The notes: generated by a model from the letters alone, not told the origin. A stretch of DNA of 64,000 nucleotides from Gammaproteobacteria bacterium (GCA_003353785.1 PIVX01000005.1:59148-123147), one strand, 5' to 3'. Shown: positions 47,701-57,935, counted from the stretch's first letter. Made by a program: numbers and translations.

Positions 47701-47773
47701 GTTACTCAAAGATATTTTAGATGCTTATTCGCACGATCCTAATATTAAAAAGTTACCGGTATCGAATTTTTAA
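44738..47773 (+). CDS. dotO: Dot/Icm ATPase DotO
   Basis: Also IcmB. 1011 residues (Legionella 1009). VirB4-class ATPase that forms the cytoplasmic hexamer of dimers to which DotB docks. Walker A PGSGKS is at about 492-497 and Walker B (RIIYDEFHRTS) near 801-806, with the long N-terminal domain typical of VirB4 proteins. It is the last gene of the icmT-icmB cluster; a short AT-rich gap separates it from a convergent gene. Confidence 0.97.
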   Translation: MKKYVESVLDGVDSIFAWLSTSLRQTTEAYCEIETADSKTTLVAHDGSLISVVQVHGAGALIGLEEFKKLRADITQSLHPGMSQAGHALQVFFSYSQERMEDIIQEIFGPAKQTAKELELALDDLFKEREQHLSAYCAEEKVYIVLWTRPTTLTGDQLKASRENQTKMLQKKVITKLGSVSQNLLAIIPEIRNSHDAFVRSIVQDLNTYNISVELLEAHDALFAIRMSADAEFTDLSWRATLPGDKIPVREINNFKGDISDILWPPIAKQIMPRNAENLDLVTAKMGSTIYGSVFIELFPKDLKNFLALFNRTLNSRIPWRISFFIESEGLNTLRFKKMISSILSFSSAQNKLLNEATDLLSYININRDEALVRLRVSAATWAPETNVPLLKTRIAELSKAIQGWGTCEVSEVCGDPFAGIVSSMLAVTSDNVATPAVAPLSDVVYMLPITRPASPWKKGALLYRSPDGKLWPFQPGSRMQTTWIDLVYARPGSGKSVLSNAMNLALCLSGGITRLPRIAVVDIGPSSSGLISLLREALPPEKKHLVAYHRLRMTPEYSINPFDTQLGSRFPTPQERAFLVNFLILLATPIGSDKPYDGMADLSGMVVDELYKTFTDSVSPSIYDEGMEETVDIILEEIKFTKDSKTTWLEVTDGLFAAGFHHEAMLAQRHASPLLSDAASVCRISAIEDLYGKIISPTGETLINAFSRMISSAVREYPILSRVTSFDIGESRVVSLDLDEVAKTGGDSADRQTAVMYMLARYVLAKNYYLTEDGLSEMPEQYKDYHKERIAEIREDPKRIIYDEFHRTSKSQAVRDQVIVDMREGRKWKVQIALLSQSIDDFDSVMIEFATSIYVMDAGPAAAVEKTAKTFGLSKTAKTALRTRVHGPQEGGATFLAQFSTKKGTNIQLLTLTLGPVELWSFSTTSEDAILRNKLYKFLGPKEARSLLATLFPGGTCTKLLEERIVALQDSSGGLIKEEERVGVLDQLLKDILDAYSHDPNIKKLPVSNF

Positions 47774-47827
47774 TTTTATTTATATTAGAAGATTATTTCG
47801 AGAACTATTGTTCTAGATTGTCTAAGC

Positions 47828-48471
47828 TTATTGTAAACTTGCAACATTGAAGGTGTTTTCTACGCTAAAACGCTCTTTTGTTATTAGCTCTCCATAATAA
47901 TTAGCTTTACCAAATACAGGCTCTAGTTGCACATTTTTTAATATATCTAAGTATCTCTTAGGGATTTTTGATAAACGATTGTCACAATTCGTATTGTCAA
48001 ATAAAGAATTGAATAATGTAAAATGTGGTTTATAATTTTCAAGAGAATAATTGCTTGGAAATATTTTTAATTCACAAAATTTATTGCATATTTTATTGTG
48101 AAAAATTTGTGGAAATTCATTCTGATGTTTATCAATAAAAATTGCAGCCCAAATAATATCAGGGAATTCACTATACTGATCGTAACTAATATTTTCTGGA
48201 AGTGTGCATGTGAAGTTTTTTTTACCATACAATGATATTGTTTCCTTAAATGTATTTAGGATAATTGTATGTATTAATGGAAATATTTTTTCCATTAGTT
48301 GTTGATTAATTTCAAATTGAAACACTGATATATGAGGGAAACTAGGTGGATTTTTTTTTTAAGTAAATATTTAGGTTTCAATCCCATCCCTAAACTTGCA
48401 TGTTCTGCTAAATCAAAAAAAGCGTAATATATCTTTTCTGAGGTTGGTGTTAATGCAATATTATATTTCAT
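47828..48471 (-). pseudogene. 2H phosphoesterase-like (LigT/2',5' RNA ligase family) gene with homopolymer frameshift
   Basis: The 5' part (ATG at 48471; MKYNIALTPTSEKIYYAFFD...) and the 3' part are in different frames, joined at a run of ten A (minus strand; 48351-48360). Adding one base or removing two restores one frame of about 215 residues with two H-x-[ST]-h motifs, PHISV and PHFTLF, the hallmark of the 2H phosphoesterase superfamily. The family start (MKYNIALTP) also fits. Both halves look well preserved. It may be a recent pseudogene, a slippage-controlled gene or a sequencing error. If only the 3' frame is translated, a 165-residue protein from 48325 would lack most of the first lobe. 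Confidence 0.65.
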
Positions 48472-48537
48472 TTAATTTAATTTAATTATATAAACAATAC
48501 TACCATTATGATATTTATTAAAAATCATTTAGTTAAA

Positions 48538-48570
48538 AAACAAAAAGGCTCATTAAGAGCCTTTTTGTTT
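48538..48570 (-). terminator. groEL intrinsic terminator
   Basis: CAAAAAGGCTC-ATTAA-GAGCCTTTTTG forms an 11-pair stem with a 5-base loop. T-rich sequence follows on both strands. It lies 35 bases after the groEL stop and may also stop transcription from the other side. Confidence 0.9.
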
Positions 48571-48604
48571 TTGTTCATGACTAGAAGTCAAAGTTAGCAT
48601 AATT

Positions 48605-50266
48605 TTACATCATGCCGCCCATTCCTCCCATTCCTCCCATTCCGCCCATATCAGCACCACCACCCATTGGAGCAGCAGCTGATTCTTCTTTTGGAAGTTC
48701 TGCAATCATACATTCTGTTGTTAGCATTAATCCTGCAACAGAAGCAGCTTTTTGTAGAGCTGTACGGGTAACTTTAGTTGGATCAAGTATTCCTAATTCA
48801 ACCATATCACCATATTCGCCTGTTGATGCATTAAAGCCAAAGTTTGTTTTACCGCTTTCAACTTTATTAACGACAACTGAAGCTTCATAACCTGCATTAC
48901 TAACAATTTGTCTAAGAGGAGCTGATATAGCTCTTCGTAAGATATTAATCCCAGCGTTTTGTTCTTCGTTTATACCTTCTAATTTTTCTAAAGTTTTTCT
49001 AGCTCTGATGAAAGCAACACCACCGCCTGGAACAATACCTTCTTCAACAGCAGCTCTAGTAGCATGTAATGCATCTTCAACACGTGCTTTTTTCTCTTTC
49101 ATTTCTACTTCAGTTGCAGCACCAACTTTTATTACAGCAACTCCGCCTGCTAGTTTAGCAACTCTTTCTTGAAGTTTTTCTTTATCGTAGTCTGAAGAGG
49201 TTTCTTGGATTTGTGCTCTAATTTGATCTACACGTCCAGAAATTTCTTTTTGCTTTCCGCTACCGTCGATTATGGTAGTATTTTCTTTAGTGATCACAAC
49301 ACGTTTAGCTGAGCCTAGATCATCTGTAGTAGTATTTTCAAGAGTTTTTCCAATTTCTTCTGATATGACATTTGCAGATGTTAAAATAGCTATATCTTGT
49401 AACATAGCCTTTCTTCTATCACCAAAACCAGGTGCTTTAACAGCAGCAACTTTAACAATACCACGAATATTGTTAACTACTAAGGTTGCAAGAGCTTCTC
49501 CTTCAACATCTTCAGCAATTATTACTAAAGGTCTACCAGCTTTGGCTACTCCTTCTAGCATTGTTAGCATATCACGGATGTTAGATATTTTTTTATCTAC
49601 TAATAAGATAAATGGATTATCCAATTCTACAGACATATTTTGTTGGTTATTAACAAAGTAAGGGGAAATATACCCTCTATCAAACTGCATACCTTCAACT
49701 ACGTCAAGCTCGTTTTGTAAACTATTACCTTCTTCTACAGTAATAACTCCTTCTTTACCCACTTTATCCATTGCTTCAGAGATAATGGAACCAATTTGTA
49801 CATCAGAATTAGCAGAGATAGTACCAACTTGAGAGACAGCGTTACTGTCTTTACATGGATGTGAAAGAGTTTGCAAGGATGCAACTACTTTAGTAACTGC
49901 TAAATCTATACCTCTTTTGAGATCCATAGGGTTCATTCCTGCAGCAACAGCTTTTTGACCTTCGTTTAAGATAGCACGAGCTAATACGGTAGCAGTAGTT
50001 GTACCATCACCAGCATCATCAGATGTTTGAGAAGCAACTTCTTTTACCATCTGTGCGCCCATATTCTTGAATTTATCGGTAAATTCAATTTCTTTTGCTA
50101 CAGATACACCATCTTTAGTTACAGTAGGAGCACCAAAGGATTTTTCGATAACAACGTTTCTTCCTCTTGGTCCCATAGTAACTTCAACTGCGTTAGTTAG
50201 TTCGTTTACTCCAGCTAGCATTTTGCGTCTAGCGTTATCGCTAAATTTTAATTCTTTTCCTGACAT
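48605..50266 (-). CDS. groEL: Chaperonin GroEL
   Basis: 60-kDa chaperonin, 553 residues, ATP-driven folding cage with GroES. The start ([17 protein letters not shown]), the ATP-binding [11 protein letters not shown], the signature [15 protein letters not shown] and the GGM repeat tail are all present. It follows groES after 28 bases as one operon. In Coxiella and Legionella GroEL is also a major antigen. Confidence 0.98.
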   Translation of the reverse strand: MSGKELKFSDNARRKMLAGVNELTNAVEVTMGPRGRNVVIEKSFGAPTVTKDGVSVAKEIEFTDKFKNMGAQMVKEVASQTSDDAGDGTTTATVLARAILNEGQKAVAAGMNPMDLKRGIDLAVTKVVASLQTLSHPCKDSNAVSQVGTISANSDVQIGSIISEAMDKVGKEGVITVEEGNSLQNELDVVEGMQFDRGYISPYFVNNQQNMSVELDNPFILLVDKKISNIRDMLTMLEGVAKAGRPLVIIAEDVEGEALATLVVNNIRGIVKVAAVKAPGFGDRRKAMLQDIAILTSANVISEEIGKTLENTTTDDLGSAKRVVITKENTTIIDGSGKQKEISGRVDQIRAQIQETSSDYDKEKLQERVAKLAGGVAVIKVGAATEVEMKEKKARVEDALHATRAAVEEGIVPGGGVAFIRARKTLEKLEGINEEQNAGINILRRAISAPLRQIVSNAGYEASVVVNKVESGKTNFGFNASTGEYGDMVELGILDPTKVTRTALQKAASVAGLMLTTECMIAELPKEESAAAPMGGGADMGGMGGMGGMGGMM

Positions 50267-50294
50267 TTTTACCTCACTTAAATTTAATTAAATT

Positions 50295-50591
50295 TTACGC
50301 ACTTAGTACGCCCATAATATCTTCTTCACGCATTACAATGTATTCTCCGCCATCTAGTTTGACTTCGGTACCAGAAAATTTGCCAAATAAAACAGTATCA
50401 CCAAGCTTGACATCTAAAGCTCTTGTTTCACCATTATCCAAAGTTTTACCACTACCAATGGCTAGCACTTCTCCTTTGCTTGGTTTTTCTGTAGCATTAT
50501 CAGGAATAACAATACCACCTGCTGTTTTGTTTTCTTCTTCTAATCTGCGGATTACAACGCGATCGTGTAATGGTCGAATTTTAATGCTCAT
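50295..50591 (-). CDS. groES: Co-chaperonin GroES
   Basis: 98-residue heptameric lid of GroEL. The start [20 protein letters not shown], the mobile loop [11 protein letters not shown] and the roof-loop/C-terminal blocks [15 protein letters not shown] match the family. Transcribed from a consensus heat-shock promoter 70-100 bases upstream. Confidence 0.97.
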   Translation of the reverse strand: MSIKIRPLHDRVVIRRLEEENKTAGGIVIPDNATEKPSKGEVLAIGSGKTLDNGETRALDVKLGDTVLFGKFSGTEVKLDGGEYIVMREEDIMGVLSA

Positions 50592-50662
50592 TGATATTCT
50601 CCTAAATGTTTTAACTAAATAGCTTTCGCTTTTCTAGCTGTATTTAACTGCTAATGATAATG

Positions 50663-50690
50663 ATATGGGGACGCGAGTCAAGAATTCAAG
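50663..50690 (-). promoter_or_regulatory. Sigma-32 heat-shock promoter of groES-groEL
   Basis: On the minus strand CTTGAA (50690-50685) and CCCCATAT (50670-50663) are 14 bases apart. This matches the E. coli sigma-32 consensus (CTTGAA-N13/14-CCCCATnT) almost perfectly. It implies that rpoH-type control is retained. Confidence 0.9.
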
Positions 50691-50838
50691 CTATTATCTT
50701 TTTTATAAATAGGTTTGAGGATTTTTTTGATACTTTTTGGTATAACTAAATCCCAAATTAGTTTATATTTACGACAAAAGCACAATTAATATACACATAA
50801 TATTCTATTGAATATTAGAGAGAATAAATATCAAATTT

Positions 50839-53800
50839 TTATACTAGCTCTTTCTTGAATAAAAATTCTGGAAGTTGATAATTTCCGGTTATGTCTTTGA
50901 TTAAGGGGTTAATTTGTTTTGTAAGATCAATATTAAATGCTACCGAATTACCAGCTAATTTGAATACTAGTTGGTATGTATACTTATTAATGGGAGTTAT
51001 GGCAGCTTTGTCTAGGAGCTTGAATAGTCCCCACTGACTATTAAATATATCAGATGTTTGTTTATGGTGAATAGTTTCAAACATAAGGTGTACAGTTTGA
51101 GATTTAAATGGCCATTCTAGCGGCAAAGAATTTTTCTTGTGGTGTTTGTAGATGATCTTGTGGTTATTAATAATTAATTCGACTTTTTTAATTATTGGCT
51201 CAATTCTTGTTGGGAATAAATGGAATGGTACAGATAATTTATTATTGCTAAAATACATAGTCTGGATCAATTGTGATTTAATAAATATACTTTGAACTGT
51301 TGCGCTAAAATTGAGTTGAGTATTATATTTAGTAATTTGAGACCAATTAGCTTGTTTGGTGTTATAAAATGGACTAATATATTTTTCATAAAAATTTGTT
51401 AGTTTACCATTAGCACCAAAAAAATTAGTAAAATCATCTAAAGTGGCATCTACAGTTGATTCTTTTGTGAACGGATATTTTTTATCAAAATTTCTCTTGA
51501 ATGTAGGATATATTTCTTGTTGCCATTTGTTGTTAATCTGTTTTTTAGCTTGGAATAAATGATGTTCCCATAGAGATCTAGCAAATTCATATAACCAATT
51601 ATTTAAGGCGAGAGCTTTTGACGGTTTATTAGATAAAATATTATCAAAAATATTATTTTTATTGTCACTAAAGACTTTGCTGACTTCTGAAAATATAATT
51701 TCATCTGGTTCGTGAGAATTTTTTAATTTCCCGTAGTATTGTTGAATTTTATAGAAAGTTGGGGCAAAAGATTCATCTGCAATTTGGAAGTGTTTGGTAT
51801 CTTCTTGTAATTTATTAGCTATAAAGTGATTGAAGATATCAGATATGTTACCTGAATTTAACAAGGGTTTAGTATTTTCTTTAATTAGTTTTATAGCGGT
51901 GTCAAGGTATAACATGCTTGTATATAACCTATGCAATGCTTGCTCAATTGAATCTGTAGTATTGATTTGGATTTTTGGTAGTAGAGAAGAAATATATTTC
52001 TTCCAATAGGAAACATATTCTTGAATATACTGGTATTGCACTGATTGGATTAAATGTTCTACATTGAATTGGGGTAGATCAGCGTTATGGTAAAACTCGG
52101 AAAAATCTTTACTTAATTCAGGGATCAAGTTTTGGAAATAATTAACAAAATTAGTTGATTTAACGTAATCTGGAACAAATAGGGATTCTGAATATAAGCC
52201 AACATTTTTAATGGGATTATCATTTACATATTCTTTAAAAATATCATGAACTAAATTTACAACTGGTTTTGATGTCAAAAGCTTATTAGTTTTAGATATT
52301 AGTTCTTGATTTAATGTTAGTAGAGGACTTTTTATTAAAGATTGTCTGATTAAGGGCTCAAGTTGATGAATATCATTTGTTTCTAAAAATGGATTATTAC
52401 CTAGTATAAATAGTAGTTTACTAACAAGAAATTCACTATCGAAATTTACTGATGTTCCCAGCATTGAATAGGTTTTTAGAATGATAAAAGCTCGTGATGG
52501 ATTATTTTCCTTGAGCTTAAGTTTTAAATGTTCTTCTGTTTGTTTTTTAATAAATGGGAGTAGAATTTTATGACGGGTAGTTAGATGTAGCTTTGTTAAA
52601 TTTTTTCTTATCCTAAAATTATCAGGTAATATATTTTGAGAAATTTTTTCAATGTTTAAATTTGAAAATTGCTCATCTATATTGACTAAAAGATTTAATA
52701 GATCTACTAATTCTTGAAGGTTATAGTCTTTTTTTAGAATTTTTTGTAATTGAACTCTATAGTCAATTAGATTATTGTTTATCTTATTGATGTTGGCGAT
52801 ATCTGTCTGATATATATATATACTAGATAGTATTAATATTAGGAAAAATATAGATAATGAATGTGAAAATATTTTAGTGCTGATCTTTTTGATAAAAATT
52901 TTAGGTTGTGGAAAGTAGCTTTTAGTTTGTTTGGGGATAGTGTCTAATAATAGATTTTTGGCAAATAAATTTGTGGAGTTGTTTTTGTATGAGAGATTCT
53001 CTTGACATAAATTATTTGATAGGATTTTTCTTGTATATTGAGAAATGCAATCTGTTTCTCCTTGTGTTTGTTCATTGCTGATGAAAAAAAGGCCTGCTAT
53101 ATTAAATTTAGAAAATATATTTACCGAAAAAATTTGTTTTAGATTATTAATAATAAAATGTTGTATTGAATCAAACTGTAGCGGAAATTCGTAAGCTAAA
53201 GATATGTCTGTAGGAGATATTAAGGTATTCAATTTCCAGTATAAGCGTTTCTCTAATTTATTTTGCATCTTTTTAAAAGAATTGGTTATTTCTCCATCTA
53301 GTAGATTGGGATCGTCAATGTTGGTTAACTCTAAACCCCAGATGTTATCTAAATCTTCGTAAGTTGGATCTTTAAAGAACTCATTAAACCCTATTAGAGT
53401 GTTTATGTTAGTTATTAGAATGTAAATAGGGATTTTTCTTTTTAGAATATTACTTCCTAGATGTAGTATATTATGAAGATGGAGATTAAACTTAAACTTT
53501 GCTGCTTTTGGGACATGAATTAGTTGGTGTAAATTTAAAGTTAAAATTATTCCGTCGAATGGATTTTTAGAGTTGTTTTTTGTAAATGTTTTAAAGATCT
53601 CTTGCCAATGCGTTATTGCTTGATCATTAGTCGCAAGTTCTTCTGGGATGTTGAAGATAACTTGTTCATCATTTAGAATAACTTTGCATTCATGATCATT
53701 TTTAGTAAATATTTTTGCTGAGCTTGAGCTTAGGGTCTCAACTATAGTATTTTTACCTGAATCTTTAGAACCTATTAGCAATAATTTTGGGATATAGTTA

Positions 53801-53934
53801 CTACTATTTATATTGATGATATTATTGGCAGGACTTTTTTTGAGCTTTCTTAGACCTGTTTTGATTATATCTATAGTTTCGTTTTTTAATTGTTCAAAAT
53901 TATATTCACTATATTTTTTAGCAATATCATTCAT
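50839..53934 (-). CDS. icmF: Dot/Icm protein IcmF
   Basis: 1031-residue inner-membrane protein, homologue of T6SS TssM. It has an N-terminal GTPase-like domain, a membrane helix at about 357-379 and a large periplasmic part ending in a DotU/IcmF-type domain. With IcmH it stabilises the Dot/Icm core complex. The Walker A reads GSKDSGKNT (55-63), with Asn where Ser/Thr should follow Lys, so nucleotide binding may be weakened. Its ATG overlaps icmH by 8 bases. Confidence 0.93.
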   Translation of the reverse strand: MNDIAKKYSEYNFEQLKNETIDIIKTGLRKLKKSPANNIININSSNYIPKLLLIGSKDSGKNTIVETLSSSSAKIFTKNDHECKVILNDEQVIFNIPEELATNDQAITHWQEIFKTFTKNNSKNPFDGIILTLNLHQLIHVPKAAKFKFNLHLHNILHLGSNILKRKIPIYILITNINTLIGFNEFFKDPTYEDLDNIWGLELTNIDDPNLLDGEITNSFKKMQNKLEKRLYWKLNTLISPTDISLAYEFPLQFDSIQHFIINNLKQIFSVNIFSKFNIAGLFFISNEQTQGETDCISQYTRKILSNNLCQENLSYKNNSTNLFAKNLLLDTIPKQTKSYFPQPKIFIKKISTKIFSHSLSIFFLILILSSIYIYQTDIANINKINNNLIDYRVQLQKILKKDYNLQELVDLLNLLVNIDEQFSNLNIEKISQNILPDNFRIRKNLTKLHLTTRHKILLPFIKKQTEEHLKLKLKENNPSRAFIILKTYSMLGTSVNFDSEFLVSKLLFILGNNPFLETNDIHQLEPLIRQSLIKSPLLTLNQELISKTNKLLTSKPVVNLVHDIFKEYVNDNPIKNVGLYSESLFVPDYVKSTNFVNYFQNLIPELSKDFSEFYHNADLPQFNVEHLIQSVQYQYIQEYVSYWKKYISSLLPKIQINTTDSIEQALHRLYTSMLYLDTAIKLIKENTKPLLNSGNISDIFNHFIANKLQEDTKHFQIADESFAPTFYKIQQYYGKLKNSHEPDEIIFSEVSKVFSDNKNNIFDNILSNKPSKALALNNWLYEFARSLWEHHLFQAKKQINNKWQQEIYPTFKRNFDKKYPFTKESTVDATLDDFTNFFGANGKLTNFYEKYISPFYNTKQANWSQITKYNTQLNFSATVQSIFIKSQLIQTMYFSNNKLSVPFHLFPTRIEPIIKKVELIINNHKIIYKHHKKNSLPLEWPFKSQTVHLMFETIHHKQTSDIFNSQWGLFKLLDKAAITPINKYTYQLVFKLAGNSVAFNIDLTKQINPLIKDITGNYQLPEFLFKKELV

Positions 53935-54682
53935 ACTGTAGATATTGAGTTATATTATTAAGTCCAGCTGTTACTTGATGATTGATTAAATTAATATTTT
54001 GGTTGATTAAAATGCTAGCAGTGATAATGCTAAATAAACTAATTATTCCTAGCAAGAAACAGAGCCTGAAATTGCTCTTATGAGTAGTTACTTTAACGGG
54101 TGCTATTTGGGTGGGGGTGTCATATAAATTTTTAGAAATTTTACCCTTAATTTGTCTGATTGCTGAGTATATTTGATTTTGATTTTCAAGTGCCAAATAA
54201 TGATCTATTAGATAGTTATCTTTGAAGCCGAATTTATAGCAAATAAAGAGTAATTCTAATAACTCAATATATTCTTGTGGGCTTTTCAATAAACAAGCTA
54301 ATATATCTACAAATGGTTCGTTTAATAGTTGTTTATGTTCAAGTGTATCAAACTCTATGTCTTTATCAGTTAATATATCTTTTACCGTACTTATTAAAAC
54401 ATAATGAGCTATAGATATATCAAAACTATTTATTCTACTGGCCTTACATTTATTTATAAAAATGTTTATTTCATGCTTTACGGTAAGCTTTAAAATAGAT
54501 ATTTCTTTAGGGGGATGACCTTGAATTATTTTTGTACATAAAATTAAAATAGGTTGGCCAAAGTTTAATAGATTATTAGATGCGCCTAACTTGTTTTCTA
54601 AATATGAGCTTTTAAGATCGATTATTTGAGGGCTGTTCAACAAAATTGGCTCTATAATTTTTGAGAGCTGTGAACTATGCAT
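53927..54682 (-). CDS. icmH: Dot/Icm protein IcmH (DotU)
   Basis: 251 residues: a cytoplasmic helical DotU domain (about 1-200) and a C-terminal membrane helix (about 205-226; LCFLLGIISLFSIITASILI). Homologue of T6SS TssL. Conserved parts include LLELLFICYKFGFKDNYL. It pairs with IcmF and precedes it in one operon. Confidence 0.93.
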   Translation of the reverse strand: MHSSQLSKIIEPILLNSPQIIDLKSSYLENKLGASNNLLNFGQPILILCTKIIQGHPPKEISILKLTVKHEINIFINKCKASRINSFDISIAHYVLISTVKDILTDKDIEFDTLEHKQLLNEPFVDILACLLKSPQEYIELLELLFICYKFGFKDNYLIDHYLALENQNQIYSAIRQIKGKISKNLYDTPTQIAPVKVTTHKSNFRLCFLLGIISLFSIITASILINQNINLINHQVTAGLNNITQYLQYE

Positions 54683-54764
54683 TTTGTAACAGACCTAGTT
54701 ATTTCTTAAATTGGCTATAAATAAATTATAGTAGAATAACTAGATAATGTTTAAATAAAGAAAT

Positions 54765-54795
54765 CTAGACGGGAAAATTTAGTTAGCCCGTCTAG
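54765..54795 (-). terminator. Terminator after fis
   Basis: CTAGACGGG and CCCGTCTAG form a perfect 9-pair stem with a 13-base loop. On the minus strand it is followed by ATTTCTTTATTT. It lies 22 bases after the fis stop. Confidence 0.75.
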
Positions 54796-54816
54796 CAATG
54801 AACTGTTAACTGGAAA

Positions 54817-55110
54817 TTACAATAGGTCGTAAGATTTTAATTTTTTTCTTAAAGTGCCTCGACTTAAGCCAAGTGTAATCGCAGCTTTACTTTGATTACC
54901 TCTTGTTTCTTCCATGACAGATTTGAGCAAAGGTTCTTCAACTTCAGCTAACACTAAATCGTAAAGATTAGTAATTGGTTGACCACCCATCTGTTGAAAA
55001 TATCCTTTTACTGCACTTTCGACTGTTTGTCTTAGAGTAGCAGTAACATTACTGCTTGTTACCTGTGAAGTGTTTACTGGTGCTTGTGTTTGTTCAATTA
55101 TGTTTTCCAT
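54817..55110 (-). CDS. fis: Nucleoid-associated protein Fis
   Basis: 97-residue dimeric DNA-bending regulator. The C-terminal HTH (NQSKAAITLGLSRGTLRKKL) is close to E. coli Fis, and the LYDLVLAEVEEPLLKSVME dimer helix precedes it. In E. coli fis follows dusB; here it follows prmA with a 114-base gap and no dusB. Fis-type regulators control many virulence effectors in Legionella. Confidence 0.94.
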   Translation of the reverse strand: MENIIEQTQAPVNTSQVTSSNVTATLRQTVESAVKGYFQQMGGQPITNLYDLVLAEVEEPLLKSVMEETRGNQSKAAITLGLSRGTLRKKLKSYDLL

Positions 55111-55224
55111 ACTCAGCCTCTATGTGGTTTTTATCGTTGCAAGTTGCCCCTTTTTACAACTTAGATTAACTAGGGATAGGTTACACAATGTTGTTTCTTT
55201 ATACAAGTCTAAAATAAGAATTAA

Positions 55225-56103
55225 TTACATTTTTTTGGCTACAACCATTGCCCACTCTTTGTCCTGATGCTTCTCGATGATACTAAAATTGTCATATTTG
55301 TTAATTATTACACCTAACTGTTCTAATAATATACCTGTAAGTAAAATTTTCCCGCTTTGCTTAAGACTTTTTTGAATGACATCTTTTAAATCTATTAAGA
55401 CGTTTAAATAGATATTAGCAACAATTAGATCAACTTCTTTGCTAGAAAATTGATCTGGTAAGTATGTTTGTATTTGATTAGGGGGGATGTTATTTTTCTG
55501 GCAGTTTATTTTTGTTGCAAGGAGTGCTTGTTGATCATTATCGATAGCAAAAACTGACTTAGCATTGAATAATATAGCTGCAATACCTAAGATCCCTGAT
55601 CCACAGCCAAGATCGATGATCTCAAAGTTATCAATATTATTTTGGCTGATCCACTTTAAACACATTTTAGTCGTGGGATGAGAGCCTGTGCCAAATGCAA
55701 GCCCGGGATCTAGAGTTATAATTTTTTGAGTTGATTTTGGTGATGGAATATGGCTAGGATATATTGCAAGATCTGAGTTTATTTTACATGGCTGTGTTTC
55801 TTGTCGCCATTTTTCTTGCCAGTCTTGCTCGATGAGATCATTAGTACTATCAGTCGGTATATATCCCAGTATTTGTTTTATAGCCTCTCTGATCAATTCT
55901 ACAATAAAATCTTCTTTCTCAAAAATGGTACTAATAATAATATTATTCCAAAGAGGATGGGAAATTTCATTTGTTGCAAATATAGGAGAATCTTTAGCGT
56001 CAATTGCATCAATGGCAATAGCTCCTTGCGCAAATAATACTTCTGAGATAGGGTCAAAGTAATATTTTTTTTTTAACAAGAATCTATATTGAATTAATCC
56101 CAT
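55225..56103 (-). CDS. prmA: Ribosomal protein L11 methyltransferase
   Basis: 292 residues. The N-terminal substrate-recognition domain is followed by the SAM domain with DPGLAFGTGSHPTTKMCL, IIDLGCGSGILGIAAI and LIVANIY. It trimethylates L11. The start overlaps the accC stop by one base (TAATG), making it the third or fourth gene of aroQ-accB-accC-prmA. Confidence 0.95.
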   Translation of the reverse strand: MGLIQYRFLLKKKYYFDPISEVLFAQGAIAIDAIDAKDSPIFATNEISHPLWNNIIISTIFEKEDFIVELIREAIKQILGYIPTDSTNDLIEQDWQEKWRQETQPCKINSDLAIYPSHIPSPKSTQKIITLDPGLAFGTGSHPTTKMCLKWISQNNIDNFEIIDLGCGSGILGIAAILFNAKSVFAIDNDQQALLATKINCQKNNIPPNQIQTYLPDQFSSKEVDLIVANIYLNVLIDLKDVIQKSLKQSGKILLTGILLEQLGVIINKYDNFSIIEKHQDKEWAMVVAKKM

Positions 56104-57452
56104 TATTTGAGAGCTAGTTTTTTTTCTAAGTAGTGAATATTGAAAGATGCTTCTTGAAATATTTGATCTGATAGTATGTCTCGATGCAAAGGAATATTAG
56201 TCTTAATGCCATCGATGATGATTTCATCCAAGGCTTGTAACATTCTAGCAATAGCAGTTTTTCTGTTTTCACCATGGGCGATGATTTTACCTATCATAGA
56301 ATCATAGTGGGTAGGTACGCGATAACTACTATACATATGAGTATCCATTCTTATCCCAGGACCGCCTGGACTATGATATAAAGAAATAGTTCCTGGGCAG
56401 GGTAGAAAATTTTCAGGATCTTCAGCATTTATTCTACATTCGATTGCGTGTCCTGTGAATTTAATGTCTTTTTGGCGAATTGTTAATGGTTTACCTGAGG
56501 CTATATCTATTTGGGCTCTTACTAAATCGATCCCAGTTGTCATTTCAGTTACTGGATGCTCAACTTGAAGTCTGGTATTCATCTCGATAAAATAAAATTC
56601 TCCATTTTCATATAAGAATTCAAATGTACCAACTCCGCGATATTGCATCTTATTACAAGCATCGGTAACAATTTTACCAATTCTATTACGTGTAGCTTCA
56701 TCAATATTAGGAGCAGATGCCTCTTCAATGACTTTTTGGTGCCTTCTTTGCATAGAGCAATCTCTTTCCCCTAAGTGGATAGCATTTCCTTGACCATCAG
56801 CTAACACTTGAAACTCGATATGTCTTGGCTTCTCTAAATACTTTTCCATGTAAACAATATCACTATTAAATGATTGCAAACTCTCTGTTTTAGTTAAGGC
56901 AATGGCATTAGTTAAATGGGATTCTTGATAAACAACACGCATTCCTCGTCCACCACCACCACCAGATGCTTTAATTAGAACTGGGTAGCCAATTTTTTTT
57001 GCAATTGCGTGATTAATATGTTCATCCTCAGTAAGAGGCGCTCCTGAACCTGGAACACAAGGAACACCTGATTTTTTCATAAAACTAATAGCTGAAATTT
57101 TATCTCCCATATTTCTAATAGAATCTGCCTTTGGTCCTATAAAGATAAAACCGCTTTTTTCTATTTGCTCAGCAAAATCAGCATTCTCAGATAAAAACCC
57201 ATATCCAGGGTGAATAGCACTAGCATCGGTAATTTCAGCCGCACTGATTATTGCTGGAATATTTAAGTAGCTTTCAATAGCATTAGCAGGACCTATACAA
57301 ATAGACTCATCAGCTAGTTTTACATGCTTCAATTCACGATCTGCTTCAGAATGTACAGCAACAGTTTGGATCCCCATAGCTTTGCATGCTCTTAAAATTC
57401 TAAGTGCTATTTCGCCACGATTTGCTATAACAATTTTTCTTATTTCAGCCAT
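56103..57452 (-). CDS. accC: Acetyl-CoA carboxylase, biotin carboxylase subunit
   Basis: 449 residues, the normal length. It carboxylates biotin on AccB with ATP and bicarbonate, the first step of fatty acid synthesis. ATP-grasp motifs [30 protein letters not shown] and [14 protein letters not shown] are intact. It starts 4 bases after accB. Confidence 0.98.
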   Translation of the reverse strand: MAEIRKIVIANRGEIALRILRACKAMGIQTVAVHSEADRELKHVKLADESICIGPANAIESYLNIPAIISAAEITDASAIHPGYGFLSENADFAEQIEKSGFIFIGPKADSIRNMGDKISAISFMKKSGVPCVPGSGAPLTEDEHINHAIAKKIGYPVLIKASGGGGGRGMRVVYQESHLTNAIALTKTESLQSFNSDIVYMEKYLEKPRHIEFQVLADGQGNAIHLGERDCSMQRRHQKVIEEASAPNIDEATRNRIGKIVTDACNKMQYRGVGTFEFLYENGEFYFIEMNTRLQVEHPVTEMTTGIDLVRAQIDIASGKPLTIRQKDIKFTGHAIECRINAEDPENFLPCPGTISLYHSPGGPGIRMDTHMYSSYRVPTHYDSMIGKIIAHGENRKTAIARMLQALDEIIIDGIKTNIPLHRDILSDQIFQEASFNIHYLEKKLALK

Positions 57453-57456
57453 TTTT

Positions 57457-57933
57457 CTAACTAATTATAAATAAAGTTTGATCATATTCTACCGGTTGTC
57501 CATTTTCTATTAGACAAGACTGCACAATTCCTGATTTATCAGCTTCTATTTCATTAAACATTTTCATGGCTTCAATAATGCATAGAGTATCACCAATTTC
57601 GATTTTTTGACCTATTTCAACAAATGCTGGTTTAGTTGGAGAAGAAGATTTATAAAAGGTTCCCACCATTGGAGATTTCACCTGGTGACCGGAAACTTCT
57701 TCTGGACTTTGTTCGGTTTGGGGGGATGATGGTATATTTGTTGCTGGGGTTTGTATAACGGGATTTATTGCTGTAGAGCTTTGGGGATAGGGTGGGACAG
57801 TAATATTTTGCAAATGTGGTTGAGTAGAACTTTTACTTACTCTTACAGATTCTTCTCCCTCATGTACTTCAATTTCGTTAACACCGGTTTCGTCAATCAG
57901 CTCAATTAGTTTTTTGATTTTACGAATATCCAT
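57457..57933 (-). CDS. accB: Acetyl-CoA carboxylase, biotin carboxyl carrier protein
   Basis: 158 residues. The N-terminal helical part and a Pro/Ser/Thr/Gln-rich linker lead to the biotinyl domain with [10 protein letters not shown] and the biotin-acceptor lysine in [12 protein letters not shown]. It follows aroQ after 2 bases and precedes accC by 4. Confidence 0.97.
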   Translation of the reverse strand: MDIRKIKKLIELIDETGVNEIEVHEGEESVRVSKSSTQPHLQNITVPPYPQSSTAINPVIQTPATNIPSSPQTEQSPEEVSGHQVKSPMVGTFYKSSSPTKPAFVEIGQKIEIGDTLCIIEAMKMFNEIEADKSGIVQSCLIENGQPVEYDQTLFIIS

Positions 57934-57935
57934 AA

